This document shows, piece after piece, positions 1 to 7,089 of a DNA stretch of 22,219 nt (within the stretch, counting starts at the first letter, position 1; every line of letters starts with the position of its first letter). The DNA lies in IMG/VR virus record IMGVR_UViG_3300009149_000320, positions 1 through 22,219 of that record; one strand, given 5' to 3'. This stretch comes from a virus. Both the position numbers and the translations under genes were made by a program. Below the pieces are notes generated by a model. The model was not told the origin of the DNA, did no database searches, and saw only the letters and a program-made list of their open reading frames with translations.

Positions 1-1
1 A

Positions 2-133
2 AGCATTGCAATAATGCGGATGCAAAAGTTAGAACCAACCGGGCGCGAAGGCGGGCCTGGAAACATTCAGACAAAGGCGTTCTGGATGAGAAAGAAAGTT
101 GAAGGAGTGGGACAATGTACAACTACCTATTAA
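2..133 (+). CDS. Partial CDS, C-terminal end of an unknown protein
   Basis: An open frame enters from the left edge and stops with TAA at 131-133, giving about 43 residues. The visible segment includes GREGGPGNIQTKAFWMRKK and is polar and basic, with no motif I recognise. Frame 1 is also open to 102, but its arginine-run translation looks less protein-like. The stop lies just before the small membrane proteins, so this could be the end of a lysis gene or of a virion gene; neither can be shown. Confidence is low because there is no start and the segment is short. Confidence 0.4.
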   Translation, partial: SIAIMRMQKLEPTGREGGPGNIQTKAFWMRKKVEGVGQCTTTY

Positions 134-151
134 AAAATGAAGGTAACTGAT

Positions 152-409
152 ATGGTCACAACCGTTTGGGACAAGATTAATGGGGTTCGATCGTTGCTTG
201 TGATCGGAAGTCTGTTCTGCGCAATGATTGGATATTCGTATGTGAATCAGTATAAAATGATTCGGCAACAAGAGGATTTGGTTTCTTTAGGTTCGGAATT
301 AAAAGAAGTATCGAAATTAGTAAGCGAAATAAAAAATCAACTTACCGCAGTAGGTGTTAGACAAGAAGGAATGATAAAAAGCATTGACGAATTGAAAGAG
401 AGACCATGA
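152..409 (+). CDS. Small membrane protein with C-terminal coiled coil (lysis-associated candidate)
   Basis: The protein has 85 residues from the ATG at 152, which has GAAGGT at 139-144 at good spacing; an in-frame ATG at 137 has no ribosome binding site. One hydrophobic segment (about residues 13-30, including LLVIGSLFCAMIGYSYV) is followed by a charged helical region to the C terminus (ELKEVSKLVSEIKNQL) that looks like a coiled coil. This single-span plus coiled-coil layout is common in small phage lysis accessory proteins such as inner-membrane spanins, and in gene products of unknown role. Its stop codon overlaps the ATG of the next small membrane protein (ATGA), so the two are probably translated together. 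No lipobox or other diagnostic motif is visible, so the lysis role is an inference from layout and neighbour. Confidence 0.7.
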   Translation: MVTTVWDKINGVRSLLVIGSLFCAMIGYSYVNQYKMIRQQEDLVSLGSELKEVSKLVSEIKNQLTAVGVRQEGMIKSIDELKERP

Positions 410-630
410 TGATGAAATACTGGAATTATCTCAATCAAAAGAAAACGGTGATTGGATCGGTTTTACTGTTTGCGGCGGTTGTCATTCAAGCAATGGTTGG
501 AATCTGGTCTGGTGAAGTTACTCCAGAATGGATCCTCAAACTGGTCGAAACGCTGGAATGGTTCGGTGGATTGATAACGGGTGTCGGCTTGGGGCATAAA
601 GGTACTAAAGCATTAAGTACCAAGCGGTGA
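406..630 (+). CDS. Holin-like small membrane protein
   Basis: The protein has 74 residues. Three consecutive ATG codons (406, 409, 412) are possible starts and the ribosome binding site (GAGAG) is weak, consistent with coupling to the upstream gene through an ATGA overlap. The N terminus is short and basic (KYWNYLNQKKT), followed by a clear membrane span (IGSVLLFAAVVIQAMVGIW). A second, weaker, glycine-rich hydrophobic stretch (WFGGLITGVGLGHKG) follows, then a basic tail. Small phage proteins with a W-x-YLN-x-KKT start and two spans are often annotated as holins, which form the hole that lets endolysin reach the wall. The lysis role is inferred; no endolysin is visible in this window. Confidence 0.65.
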   Translation: MMMKYWNYLNQKKTVIGSVLLFAAVVIQAMVGIWSGEVTPEWILKLVETLEWFGGLITGVGLGHKGTKALSTKR

Positions 631-641
631 ATGGTGGGATT

Positions 642-1283
642 ATGATTGCGGCAGCCCAAGAACCCACAGTGCTTGAACAGGTGGCAGTCCTGATCGAAGA
701 TTACGCAAGGCAAATATCCGAATGCGCTGAAGACGCTGAATATCAGCCGCTTATTAATCGAACAATGCTTGCCGAACTTCTTGATGCCGCCTATCATGCG
801 CCCAAACGCGGGAAATTAAGCGATTTGGAAGACGATGTGATGATTAATCGTGGTTCAATTCAGACTTGGATTGACAATGCAGATGATCCACGATATCCCG
901 CTTGCACAATGTTTAAGCCCATTTTTCTTAGTATCCGGGCAAAGAAAAACAGGAATCTAAATAAAATAATGGTCAGTCATGCGCACGAAGACCCCAATTA
1001 CGCATTGACTTTATTGAAGCAAACCGATGCAAAGGTTTACGGAACGCAAGTTATCGAGAAACACGAAATCAAAGAAGCGAAAATTACGATCCACACAATA
1101 CACGAAGCGAGAATGTCGATAGAACAAAGTGCAGAAAAACTTAGACTTGCCGGATTCTATCCCGATGGAAGTCGAATCTCAGCTGAAGGAACATGCACGG
1201 TTGATGGGAGAGTTCTCCAAAGTGGTTCAGGAGAATCTTCTTCTTACATACCATCCGCTCCCGAAGCAACAGATATTCCATGA
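642..1283 (+). CDS. terS: Terminase small subunit-like protein
   Basis: The protein has 213 residues. The ATG at 642, preceded by GGTGGG, is preferred to an in-frame GTG at 627. TerS recognises the viral DNA and hands it to the motor TerL. Residues 59-76 (LSDLEDDVMINRGSIQTWI region) look like a helix-turn-helix, and the following part has the AHEDPNYALTLLKQTDAKVYG type of pattern (about 114-134) seen in many small terminase subunits. Position directly before TerL is the strongest argument. The C-terminal 50 or so residues lie in a different frame over the start of TerL, and this tail is low in complexity (SGSGESSSYIPS). A regulatory DNA-binding protein is the alternative reading. Confidence 0.65.
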   Translation: MIAAAQEPTVLEQVAVLIEDYARQISECAEDAEYQPLINRTMLAELLDAAYHAPKRGKLSDLEDDVMINRGSIQTWIDNADDPRYPACTMFKPIFLSIRAKKNRNLNKIMVSHAHEDPNYALTLLKQTDAKVYGTQVIEKHEIKEAKITIHTIHEARMSIEQSAEKLRLAGFYPDGSRISAEGTCTVDGRVLQSGSGESSSYIPSAPEATDIP

Positions 1284-2655
1284 GGCCGGAAAACGATACA
1301 TCGAACGTCTTTTATTGGCTGGCAATCAGTACGGTAAAACGTACTGCGCGTGCGCTGAATTGGCGATCCATGCGCAAGGTGCGTATGATGACCTACCGTT
1401 TGAATGGATCGGACGACGATGGAACCGCCCTGTAACGATCTTGGTAATCGGACATGATTTCGAGCAGATGAGAGATTCATGTCAGAAACATTTGTTCGGG
1501 ATGCAAGGTAATTGGGGTACTGGATTAATCCAGAAATCAAGTATCGATGAAAAAAGCCCGAAAATGAGCCGTGAGAAACCTGGTTGCGTAAGCCTTTGTT
1601 ATATTAAATCAAATTATGGCGGGAACACTTTATTCCGGCTGGCTTCGGAAAGTCAGGGCGTAGAAGCAATCATGGGGGGGCAATGGGATATTATTCTTTT
1701 TGATGAAATGCCTCAAAAAAAGAAAATGCTTTCACAGGCACTTGCGAGAACGACTTGGACTTCCGGGATGATAATGATTGCCGCAACAGCAGAAAAAGGC
1801 CATACGGATATTACTGATTATTTCCTTGAAGATGAAGAAAACGAGGATATGAAACATCGTTTTTACATCATCGCGGGGGCTGACGAAAATCCTTTTCTAT
1901 CTAAAGAACATACGGACAAATTATGGTCTGGTTACAGTCGAGAAGACTATTTGATGCGCGTGAAAGGAGAAGTTCTTTATGGAACAGGATTGATCTATCC
2001 CTATTCAGAAGATTCCTTTCTTGTTGATCCGTTTCCACTCCCTGTAGAGTGGAAACGGTTATGTTCTGTTGATCCTGGATATGAAAATAGTTGGACCTCA
2101 TTACTATTTGGGGCAATCTCTCCAGATGATACGGTATATTTTCATCATCTAATAAGAAGAAAAAGAAAAAATTGCAAGCCAGCGTTGTTGTACCCACTTT
2201 ATCATACGCAATGTATTCAATGGACCGGAAACCCAAATACAAAAATACCAATGGCATACTCAAAAGATGCGAATCAACATGGACGGACGGGGATCGTAAT
2301 CGCGAATGAATACCGAAAAGTCGGTTTTCAATTAGTTAGAAAACCCGCCTCAGTCAAATTAATTGACGGGAAAATTAGCCACGGTGTTTGGGATGGGATC
2401 ACTTTTTGTCAATGCCGATTTGATGAAGGGAAAGTTAAAATATTCAAATCTCCAGTCATGGAGCCTTTTGTTAAGGAACTTCGACGATATTCTACTGATG
2501 AGGATGGAGAAATCATCCAGAAGACTAAATTTGACGTATTGGATACAATGCGCTATCTTCTAACTTCATTGAAATATGCAAGTTATGGTGGAAACGGGAG
2601 ATGCAATCGATCCGTGAAGGTTATTCCAACTTGTTCGGCAACCAATTATCATTGA
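1129..2655 (+). CDS. terL: Terminase large subunit (DNA packaging ATPase and nuclease)
   Basis: TerL is the motor that pumps DNA into the prohead and cuts it. In 508-residue numbering, residues 65-71 are a Walker A motif (GNQYGKT), 186-193 a Walker B motif ending in DE (WDIILFDE), and 218-221 (AATA) a plausible coupling motif. The RNase H-like nuclease is shown by VDPG with D315, YSKD with D380 and VLDTMRYLL with D472. The N-terminal YHPLPKQQIFHEAG followed by LLLAGNQYGKT is the arrangement seen in a TerL group common in podoviruses. The start is unsettled: GTG 1129 is the outermost, ATG 1165 and ATG 1204 are alternatives, and none has a strong ribosome binding site. All of them overlap the small subunit gene by at least 80 bases, so coupled translation is likely. 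Confidence 0.93.
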   Translation: MQKNLDLPDSIPMEVESQLKEHARLMGEFSKVVQENLLLTYHPLPKQQIFHEAGKRYIERLLLAGNQYGKTYCACAELAIHAQGAYDDLPFEWIGRRWNRPVTILVIGHDFEQMRDSCQKHLFGMQGNWGTGLIQKSSIDEKSPKMSREKPGCVSLCYIKSNYGGNTLFRLASESQGVEAIMGGQWDIILFDEMPQKKKMLSQALARTTWTSGMIMIAATAEKGHTDITDYFLEDEENEDMKHRFYIIAGADENPFLSKEHTDKLWSGYSREDYLMRVKGEVLYGTGLIYPYSEDSFLVDPFPLPVEWKRLCSVDPGYENSWTSLLFGAISPDDTVYFHHLIRRKRKNCKPALLYPLYHTQCIQWTGNPNTKIPMAYSKDANQHGRTGIVIANEYRKVGFQLVRKPASVKLIDGKISHGVWDGITFCQCRFDEGKVKIFKSPVMEPFVKELRRYSTDEDGEIIQKTKFDVLDTMRYLLTSLKYASYGGNGRCNRSVKVIPTCSATNYH

Positions 2656-2663
2656 TCTAAGTC

Positions 2664-2697
2664 TTATATAAAACCAGTTGACACTTTTTATATAAAA
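2664..2697 (+). promoter_or_regulatory. Two copies of TTATATAAAA before the head genes
   Basis: The 51-base gap between TerL and the next gene holds the 10-mer TTATATAAAA at 2664-2673 and again at 2688-2697, 24 bases apart, with TTGACA at 2678-2683 between them. No sigma70 -10 box sits at correct spacing after the TTGACA. The second copy runs into GAGG (2698-2701), the ribosome binding site of the next gene. An unusual phage promoter or regulator site is possible, but chance in an AT-rich gap is not excluded. Confidence 0.3.
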
Positions 2698-2706
2698 GAG
2701 GTTATC

Positions 2707-2904
2707 ATGGGATTTATGAAAGCATTATTCGGATTGCTCATACCGAAACTTAAGGCTGAAGGGAAGATAATAGACACCCCGGCAAATCCAGATATCGCAG
2801 AGACCCGTCGTATTCCAAACGTATTTAACACTCAACAAATATTCACGAGTCCATTAGGGGACACTTCGGAAAAGCCGGTTCGCAAAACCCGTTTAGGTGA
2901 GTAA
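2707..2904 (+). CDS. Small conserved-type protein between TerL and portal
   Basis: The protein has 65 residues, with an amphipathic start (MGFMKALFGLLIPKLK), a polar middle and the C-terminal pattern TSPLG..S.KPVRKTRLG. Short proteins with a similar TSPLG...RKTLLG-type tail sit between terminase and portal in many podoviruses; their function is not established. The ribosome binding site is GAGG five bases before the ATG. The gene ends in GAGTAA four bases before the portal ATG and its own last codons supply the portal ribosome binding site, so its translation is tied to that of the portal. A head-assembly role is inferred from place only. Confidence 0.7.
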   Translation: MGFMKALFGLLIPKLKAEGKIIDTPANPDIAETRRIPNVFNTQQIFTSPLGDTSEKPVRKTRLGE

Positions 2905-2908
2905 CACT

Positions 2909-4570
2909 ATGACACCCAAAGAGATCAAACAGCAATTTGAACAGATTGAGAATGAGCGCTCCGCCGTTGAATTGGATTGGAGAGAAGCAGAAAAATACTG
3001 TTATCCTCAAGCGGCTAATAGCGAAAGCCCGAAGACCGATCCAATCAATAAACAGGACCGATGGGAACTCGTTGATTCGACAGGAATCGAAGACACGTTA
3101 AAACTTTCCAAGGCGCTCGTATCTTTCATCGTACCTCCCAATCTTCCGTGGGTTGGGTTTGATATCCAATCCGGCGGGAAAAGTGTCTTCACAAGTGAAG
3201 ATGACGATCCATCCGATGAGCGGAAAGCATGGATAACGGATGTTTCGAAACGTGTCCAATGGGAATTTGACCAATCAAACTTCGGGAGAGAAACATCTCT
3301 TGCATTTAGGTCAACGGTTGTCTATGGAATATGCGGACTTTTATTCCAAGAGTATTTTGACATGGCCCGCGAACGGAAGCAATTCCATTTTACGTCATTA
3401 TCTCCTTGGGAAATCTATCCAATTGAGAATGAATGGGGAATCATTGATTCTAACTTTCGCAAGTACAAGATGAGTGCTGAGAACATCCTGAAAAAATGGC
3501 CCAAAGCAGAGTATGATGATAAATTTAAGGAAGCAGCAAAGAAAAATCCGTTTGAATACCACGACATCATTCACGTGGTAAAACCAAACAACAACTCAGA
3601 CGGGAAACGCTTTTCTTCTGAATCTATTCTACATGGGAAGGAATACCATCTTGAATCAGAACAATCGGCTTTTTATACAAACCCTTATATCATCGCCCGA
3701 TATGAGAGGTTGAGGAACAAGGTTTACGGAAATTCTCCAGCCATTGACGCGCTCCCATTTCTAAGAACTCTAAACAACTCTGTCCGCCTTCAAATGGCAT
3801 CTTATGATTCTTTGGTCAATGGGAAATGGGTACATGAAGAAGGATCGATTATTGATGGTGAATTAGATTTTTCAAGTTCAGTCAGTCATGCCATGACTGA
3901 TGTGAATGCTATCAAAAATCTGGCTGAACATACTGGTATCCAGGTTTCCGAAATGCTTATTTCTAAAAAACGGGAAGAGATCGACAGGATGTTGGGGATG
4001 GAAGACATTGAGATGCCAGCCCCGCAAGCGAGTCCTGCAACAGCCTTTGAGCACGCAAAACGGATCGAACAACAACTACGGCAACACGCCCCATTATACG
4101 GCGCAATACGAACAGAATTTCTTAGCCCTCTGGTCGAACGGGCTTTAGATATACTGCGAAGACGTAAAGATGGGAGCGAAATCAAGGAGTTCCCTGCTGA
4201 TTTGTCAAATCCGAATGAAGAACTCATTGCCGTCTTTAAGGGACCGTTAGCGAAATCGCAACAAATAGTCCGTTCTCAAGCAAGCGATGGGATTGTAGGC
4301 GAACTTATTTCAATTATTTCTCAGGCTCCAGCACTTTTGGAAATAGAACCCAAACTTGCTTTTTTAATCAATTACCACAAATATTTCAGTGACAAAGCCG
4401 ACGCTCATGGTGTCGATCCGCATATTTTCAATAAAAAATTGATTGTCGATATGAAGGTCAAAGAACTCCAGGAGGCCAAGCAAGCGCAAGCCGACGCAGA
4501 ACTCGCAGCAACGGCGGCAAAGGCGGCCAAAGACGGGGCACAGGCGTTTGAGCAAGGAGCTGTTCAATGA
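2909..4570 (+). CDS. Portal (head-tail connector) protein, T7 gp8-like
   Basis: The portal forms the dodecameric ring at the single capsid vertex through which DNA enters and leaves, and it docks TerL and the tail. The protein has 553 residues from the ATG at 2909, chosen because AGGTGA lies eight bases upstream; an in-frame GTG at 2897 is less likely. Its length matches T7-type connectors. The N-terminal block with WRE.EKYCYP (about 25-32), DSTG and the ALVSFIVPPNLPW segment is typical of these portals, as is the helical, Ala/Gln/Lys-rich C terminus (about 505-553). The MGMEDIEMPAPQASPATAFE region (about 360-380) fits the conserved area that precedes the long wing helices. Scaffold and capsid genes follow, as expected. 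Confidence 0.9.
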   Translation: MTPKEIKQQFEQIENERSAVELDWREAEKYCYPQAANSESPKTDPINKQDRWELVDSTGIEDTLKLSKALVSFIVPPNLPWVGFDIQSGGKSVFTSEDDDPSDERKAWITDVSKRVQWEFDQSNFGRETSLAFRSTVVYGICGLLFQEYFDMARERKQFHFTSLSPWEIYPIENEWGIIDSNFRKYKMSAENILKKWPKAEYDDKFKEAAKKNPFEYHDIIHVVKPNNNSDGKRFSSESILHGKEYHLESEQSAFYTNPYIIARYERLRNKVYGNSPAIDALPFLRTLNNSVRLQMASYDSLVNGKWVHEEGSIIDGELDFSSSVSHAMTDVNAIKNLAEHTGIQVSEMLISKKREEIDRMLGMEDIEMPAPQASPATAFEHAKRIEQQLRQHAPLYGAIRTEFLSPLVERALDILRRRKDGSEIKEFPADLSNPNEELIAVFKGPLAKSQQIVRSQASDGIVGELISIISQAPALLEIEPKLAFLINYHKYFSDKADAHGVDPHIFNKKLIVDMKVKELQEAKQAQADAELAATAAKAAKDGAQAFEQGAVQ

Positions 4571-4773
4571 AATCAACCCCATTTCGATTTATGGATTGTC
4601 CAGAAGGAAGCGAATGTATCAAACGACTCGAACAGCAATTCCCACGAAAAACGGTTGTTGGCGATCCGGTTGAAACTTATGTCCGATCATGCCAATCAGA
4701 TGTTATCGATTGGATGAAAAGAATTATAAAGGAACATGGAAAGCCCCAGGCAGGGGAAACAAACGAGGTGTAG
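4567..4773 (+). CDS. Small hypothetical protein between portal and scaffold
   Basis: The protein has 68 residues, overlaps the portal stop (ATGA) and has a strong ribosome binding site (AAGGAG, 4554-4559). It has three cysteines (DCPEGSEC at about 10-17 and SCQSD near 42) and a helical basic C-terminal half (DVIDWMKRIIKEHGK). No family is recognised. Its end (GAGGTG, 4765-4770) supplies the ribosome binding site for the scaffold gene, so it lies inside the head operon. A minor assembly role is possible but not shown. Confidence 0.6.
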   Translation: MKSTPFRFMDCPEGSECIKRLEQQFPRKTVVGDPVETYVRSCQSDVIDWMKRIIKEHGKPQAGETNEV

Positions 4774-4777
4774 AACG

Positions 4778-5653
4778 ATGCCGGACCAAGAAATCGCCGT
4801 ACTCGAACCAAACCCGCCCGAAACGGAACCGACTCCAAGTAGTCTTGAGCCAGGAGATAAGCATTGGTATCAAAACGAAGCGTTTGGGATTCCCGAAGAA
4901 ATCCAGAAAAGCCCATTTATTCAGCGTCAACCCGATCTTCCAACGGCCCTAAAATCGTTGGATCATCAAGGTCGAACTCTCAGCAATAAACTGACGGCCA
5001 AGCCAACCGATGAATCCTCGCCAGAAGAACGGGGAAAATTCTATAACGAGATGGGCCGTCCAGAAAAGATGGAAGATTATAAAGTTTCCATCATGGTCAA
5101 AGGTGAAGACGACAAGCCGGTTGCAATAGAATTTGACGAAACGCAACAAAAGGTAGTTGACAGGTTAAAGAAATTAGCACATAATTCTGGGCTAAGTAAC
5201 AAAATGTTCAATACGGTTCTTGAAGAGATCATCGAAGAGGAACAGGAATCGTACACACAGAGGAATAGCCCGGAGTCGGCGACCGCAACTTTGAAAGAAA
5301 TGTGGGGCAAGGATTATGCAAAAAACAGTGCGAACGCAGTACAAGGATGGAAATCAATTCCAGAACCGATACAAAAATCCTTGATGATGCTTCCGCTCGC
5401 GGACAGACACCAAATAAGCGCCCATATTGCCAGTCTGTCACAGGAACCGGTGATCCAGTCCGGCGCAGCGATAACTCAGGGGGCAACAACAGATACGATT
5501 GAAAGCATTACATCTGAACTCAGGACATTGCAGGCAGGGAATCATAAGGAGTTCGAAAATGCTTACAATAACAATCTTGACCCAAATCATGGCAAAGCCA
5601 TTGGAAGATTTTTTGAATTATCAGACAAGAAAGGGAAATTGAAAAGAAAATGA
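4778..5653 (+). CDS. Capsid assembly scaffolding protein, T7 gp9-like
   Basis: The scaffold guides capsid subunits into a prohead and is lost before maturation. The protein has 291 residues from the ATG at 4778, which has GAGGTG seven bases upstream; an earlier in-frame ATG at 4736 lies inside the preceding gene and is unlikely. The N-terminal third is acidic and proline-rich. It is followed by KSPFIQRQPDLPTALKSLDH and a FYNEMGRPEKMEDYKV segment, a pattern typical of podoviral scaffold proteins (FY..xGRPE...Y). The rest is predicted helical and charged, ending in a very basic tail (DKKGKLKRK), as scaffolds need to bind the coat. It lies between portal and capsid genes. Its stop overlaps the ATG of the next small gene (ATGA). 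Confidence 0.85.
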   Translation: MPDQEIAVLEPNPPETEPTPSSLEPGDKHWYQNEAFGIPEEIQKSPFIQRQPDLPTALKSLDHQGRTLSNKLTAKPTDESSPEERGKFYNEMGRPEKMEDYKVSIMVKGEDDKPVAIEFDETQQKVVDRLKKLAHNSGLSNKMFNTVLEEIIEEEQESYTQRNSPESATATLKEMWGKDYAKNSANAVQGWKSIPEPIQKSLMMLPLADRHQISAHIASLSQEPVIQSGAAITQGATTDTIESITSELRTLQAGNHKEFENAYNNNLDPNHGKAIGRFFELSDKKGKLKRK

Positions 5654-5841
5654 AAACTGAACCCAAAGCGGCCACAAGATCGGAAGCCCCGTCATTCAAG
5701 GAAAGACTTGAAGGAATTTCAAGGGGAAACGCGGCGTTCTTTCCGGGAACATTCCCAAGGAAAGATCGTCTTCAAGCACAGGTTTTGGCAATCGGCTTAC
5801 TCGCAATAAACGAGACGATTGAAAGATTACTTGAAAAATAA
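5650..5841 (+). CDS. Small hypothetical protein between scaffold and capsid
   Basis: The protein has 63 residues and is coupled to the scaffold gene by an ATGA overlap; it has no strong ribosome binding site of its own. It is basic in the first half (SFKERLEGISRGNAAFFPG) with a helical, hydrophobic end (LQAQVLAIGLLAINETIERLLEK) that could form an amphipathic helix or small oligomer. No family is recognised. It is the last gene before the long capsid leader. An assembly or regulatory role is possible from its place only. Confidence 0.55.
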   Translation: MKTEPKAATRSEAPSFKERLEGISRGNAAFFPGTFPRKDRLQAQVLAIGLLAINETIERLLEK

Positions 5842-6035
5842 GGTGGACGGCCCCGCAAGGGATACCCAGAAACCTTTATTATTGTCCTCTAAATCCACGT
5901 CAACCCGTTCGCGGCGCGTGGTAAATGGGCGTAGACGCCCCGTATAATCCAACGTTATGGATGAGGAAAGTCCCATTAATGGTCAACCTTTCCGAAATGA
6001 TGAACGCATTATCATTTTGAAAGGAGGCCATTATC
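5842..6035 (+). promoter_or_regulatory. Structured leader upstream of the capsid gene
   Basis: This 194-base gap is the longest non-coding stretch inside the late module. It contains a run of short hairpins: CCC(GCAA)GGG at 5852-5861 with a GNRA loop; a stem CCACG/CGTGG (5895-5899 with 5917-5921) enclosing CCG(TTCG)CGG (5905-5914); and GGGCG(TAGA)CGCCC (5927-5940). A consensus -10 box TATAAT lies at 5943-5948, but the matching -35 region (about 5919-5925) is poor. The 3' part holds the ribosome binding site switch listed separately. A capsid-specific promoter, an RNA processing site or a translational regulator are all possible. No terminator U-run is seen. Confidence 0.5.
5965..6027 (+). promoter_or_regulatory. 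Capsid Shine-Dalgarno region with two competing hairpins
   Basis: A perfect AAGGAGG lies at 6021-6027, eight bases before the capsid ATG. Its first four bases lie in GAAAGG (6019-6024), which can pair with CCTTTC (5987-5992). That stem continues inward with GAAATGAT (5994-6001) against ATCATTTT (6011-6018), giving about 14 base pairs with one bulged C and a nine-base loop. The same CCTTTCC segment can instead pair with GGAAAG at 5965-5970, which would free the ribosome binding site. The pairings are read directly; the switching function is inferred. Confidence 0.5.
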
Positions 6036-7055
6036 ATGGTCCAGGACTTCAAACTCTCCGAATTTGCCGGGGATTACCCAAACGTAACTCTAACCGAAGC
6101 GCATCTCGAAAAGATCATCTTTGATGCGCAACAAACCGACAGGCGTATCTGCAACCGGATGATGCAAAAATCACTTCCGGTTGGAACGAAACGCTTGATG
6201 ATCCCGATTTCCGAAAAGATTGACGGTACGACAGGAAGACGTGATACCATGTCAAGCGGTATCGTTTCCGCCGTCATGGGAACAACGGGGGCTGAAATTG
6301 TTTCGGCAAGCCGAGATGGAACCATTACTGATTCCGCTCGATACGATTTCACGCAAAACCAAGCACTCTCAACGAAGAAACGTCAACTTACCTCCGTCAC
6401 ATACCGTTTTGATCCGTTCACTCCAAAAGTCGATGCCATGTCTAACTGGGTCAACATCATGGAAATGATCCAGGTCAACGCAGATGCGCGATGGAATCGC
6501 TATCGAGATAGCGTTGCAAAAACGGCGCTCGGCGCTGATGCGACTGACTATCAAGACGATGTCGAGACGGGTGCTGAATCTGGAACGCCCGTACCTTTCC
6601 CGACGGCCAATATCATCAACGCCGATGGACAAGCGGAAGCAAGTGGTGATCTGCTCGAAGAAGCAATCTTCACATTCGAGAATTTGGATGTCGATATTCA
6701 ACTCGAACGGCCAATATTTTTGTGCGGTCCGATGGAGAAAAAGCAACTTCGGGAAAAGGAACATCTGATTAATAACGATTATGCGACCGGTCGTCCTTTG
6801 GATGGAAATCAACTTCCATCTGCGCTTGGATTCGATGTTGTGGTTTCGACAGGTCTTGATGTAAGTGGAGGCATTCGGACGTGTTTCGCATTTCTGCCGA
6901 GCGGAATGCTGTTTGCTGAATGGCAGGACATGGACGTGACCATGTCCATTCGACATGATCGCCAAGATGGTGTTCAGTTGGCAATGGTTCACGAATCGGG
7001 TTGCATTCGAGTCGATGACTCGAAAGTCCTGAAGATTTTTTGCAACGAAAATTAA
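6036..7055 (+). CDS. Major capsid protein
   Basis: This is the coat protein that builds the icosahedral head. The protein has 339 residues, close to the length of T7 gp10A-type coats, and follows the scaffold as in other podoviruses. It opens with VQDFKLSEFAGDYPNVTL and has a central helical part with MSNWVNIMEMIQVNADARW (about 134-152), a likely spine helix. The late strand-rich region LPSGMLFAEWQDMDVTMSI (about 286-304) and the ending MVHESGCIRVDDSKVLKIF look like the conserved end of HK97-fold coats. The fold is inferred from length, order and composition, not from a computed match. The ribosome binding site AAGGAGG is the strongest in the window, as expected for the most abundant product, and may be under hairpin control. 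Confidence 0.85.
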   Translation: MVQDFKLSEFAGDYPNVTLTEAHLEKIIFDAQQTDRRICNRMMQKSLPVGTKRLMIPISEKIDGTTGRRDTMSSGIVSAVMGTTGAEIVSASRDGTITDSARYDFTQNQALSTKKRQLTSVTYRFDPFTPKVDAMSNWVNIMEMIQVNADARWNRYRDSVAKTALGADATDYQDDVETGAESGTPVPFPTANIINADGQAEASGDLLEEAIFTFENLDVDIQLERPIFLCGPMEKKQLREKEHLINNDYATGRPLDGNQLPSALGFDVVVSTGLDVSGGIRTCFAFLPSGMLFAEWQDMDVTMSIRHDRQDGVQLAMVHESGCIRVDDSKVLKIFCNEN

Positions 7056-7089
7056 TCGGGCAACCCCGTAGAAAGGAAGGATCAAGATT

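Noticed and set aside
627-641. GTG start for the small terminase gene
   Set aside because: There is no ribosome binding site at proper distance, while ATG 642 has GGTGGG just upstream.
2678-2705. Sigma70 promoter from TTGACA before the 65-residue gene
   Set aside because: No acceptable -10 box occurs 16-18 bases downstream; the AT-rich box is only seven bases away.
5957-6124. 55-codon frame starting in the capsid leader (MDEESPINGQPFRND...)
   Set aside because: The first codons look plausible but it has no ribosome binding site, runs through the capsid Shine-Dalgarno and start, and turns basic and random inside the capsid gene.
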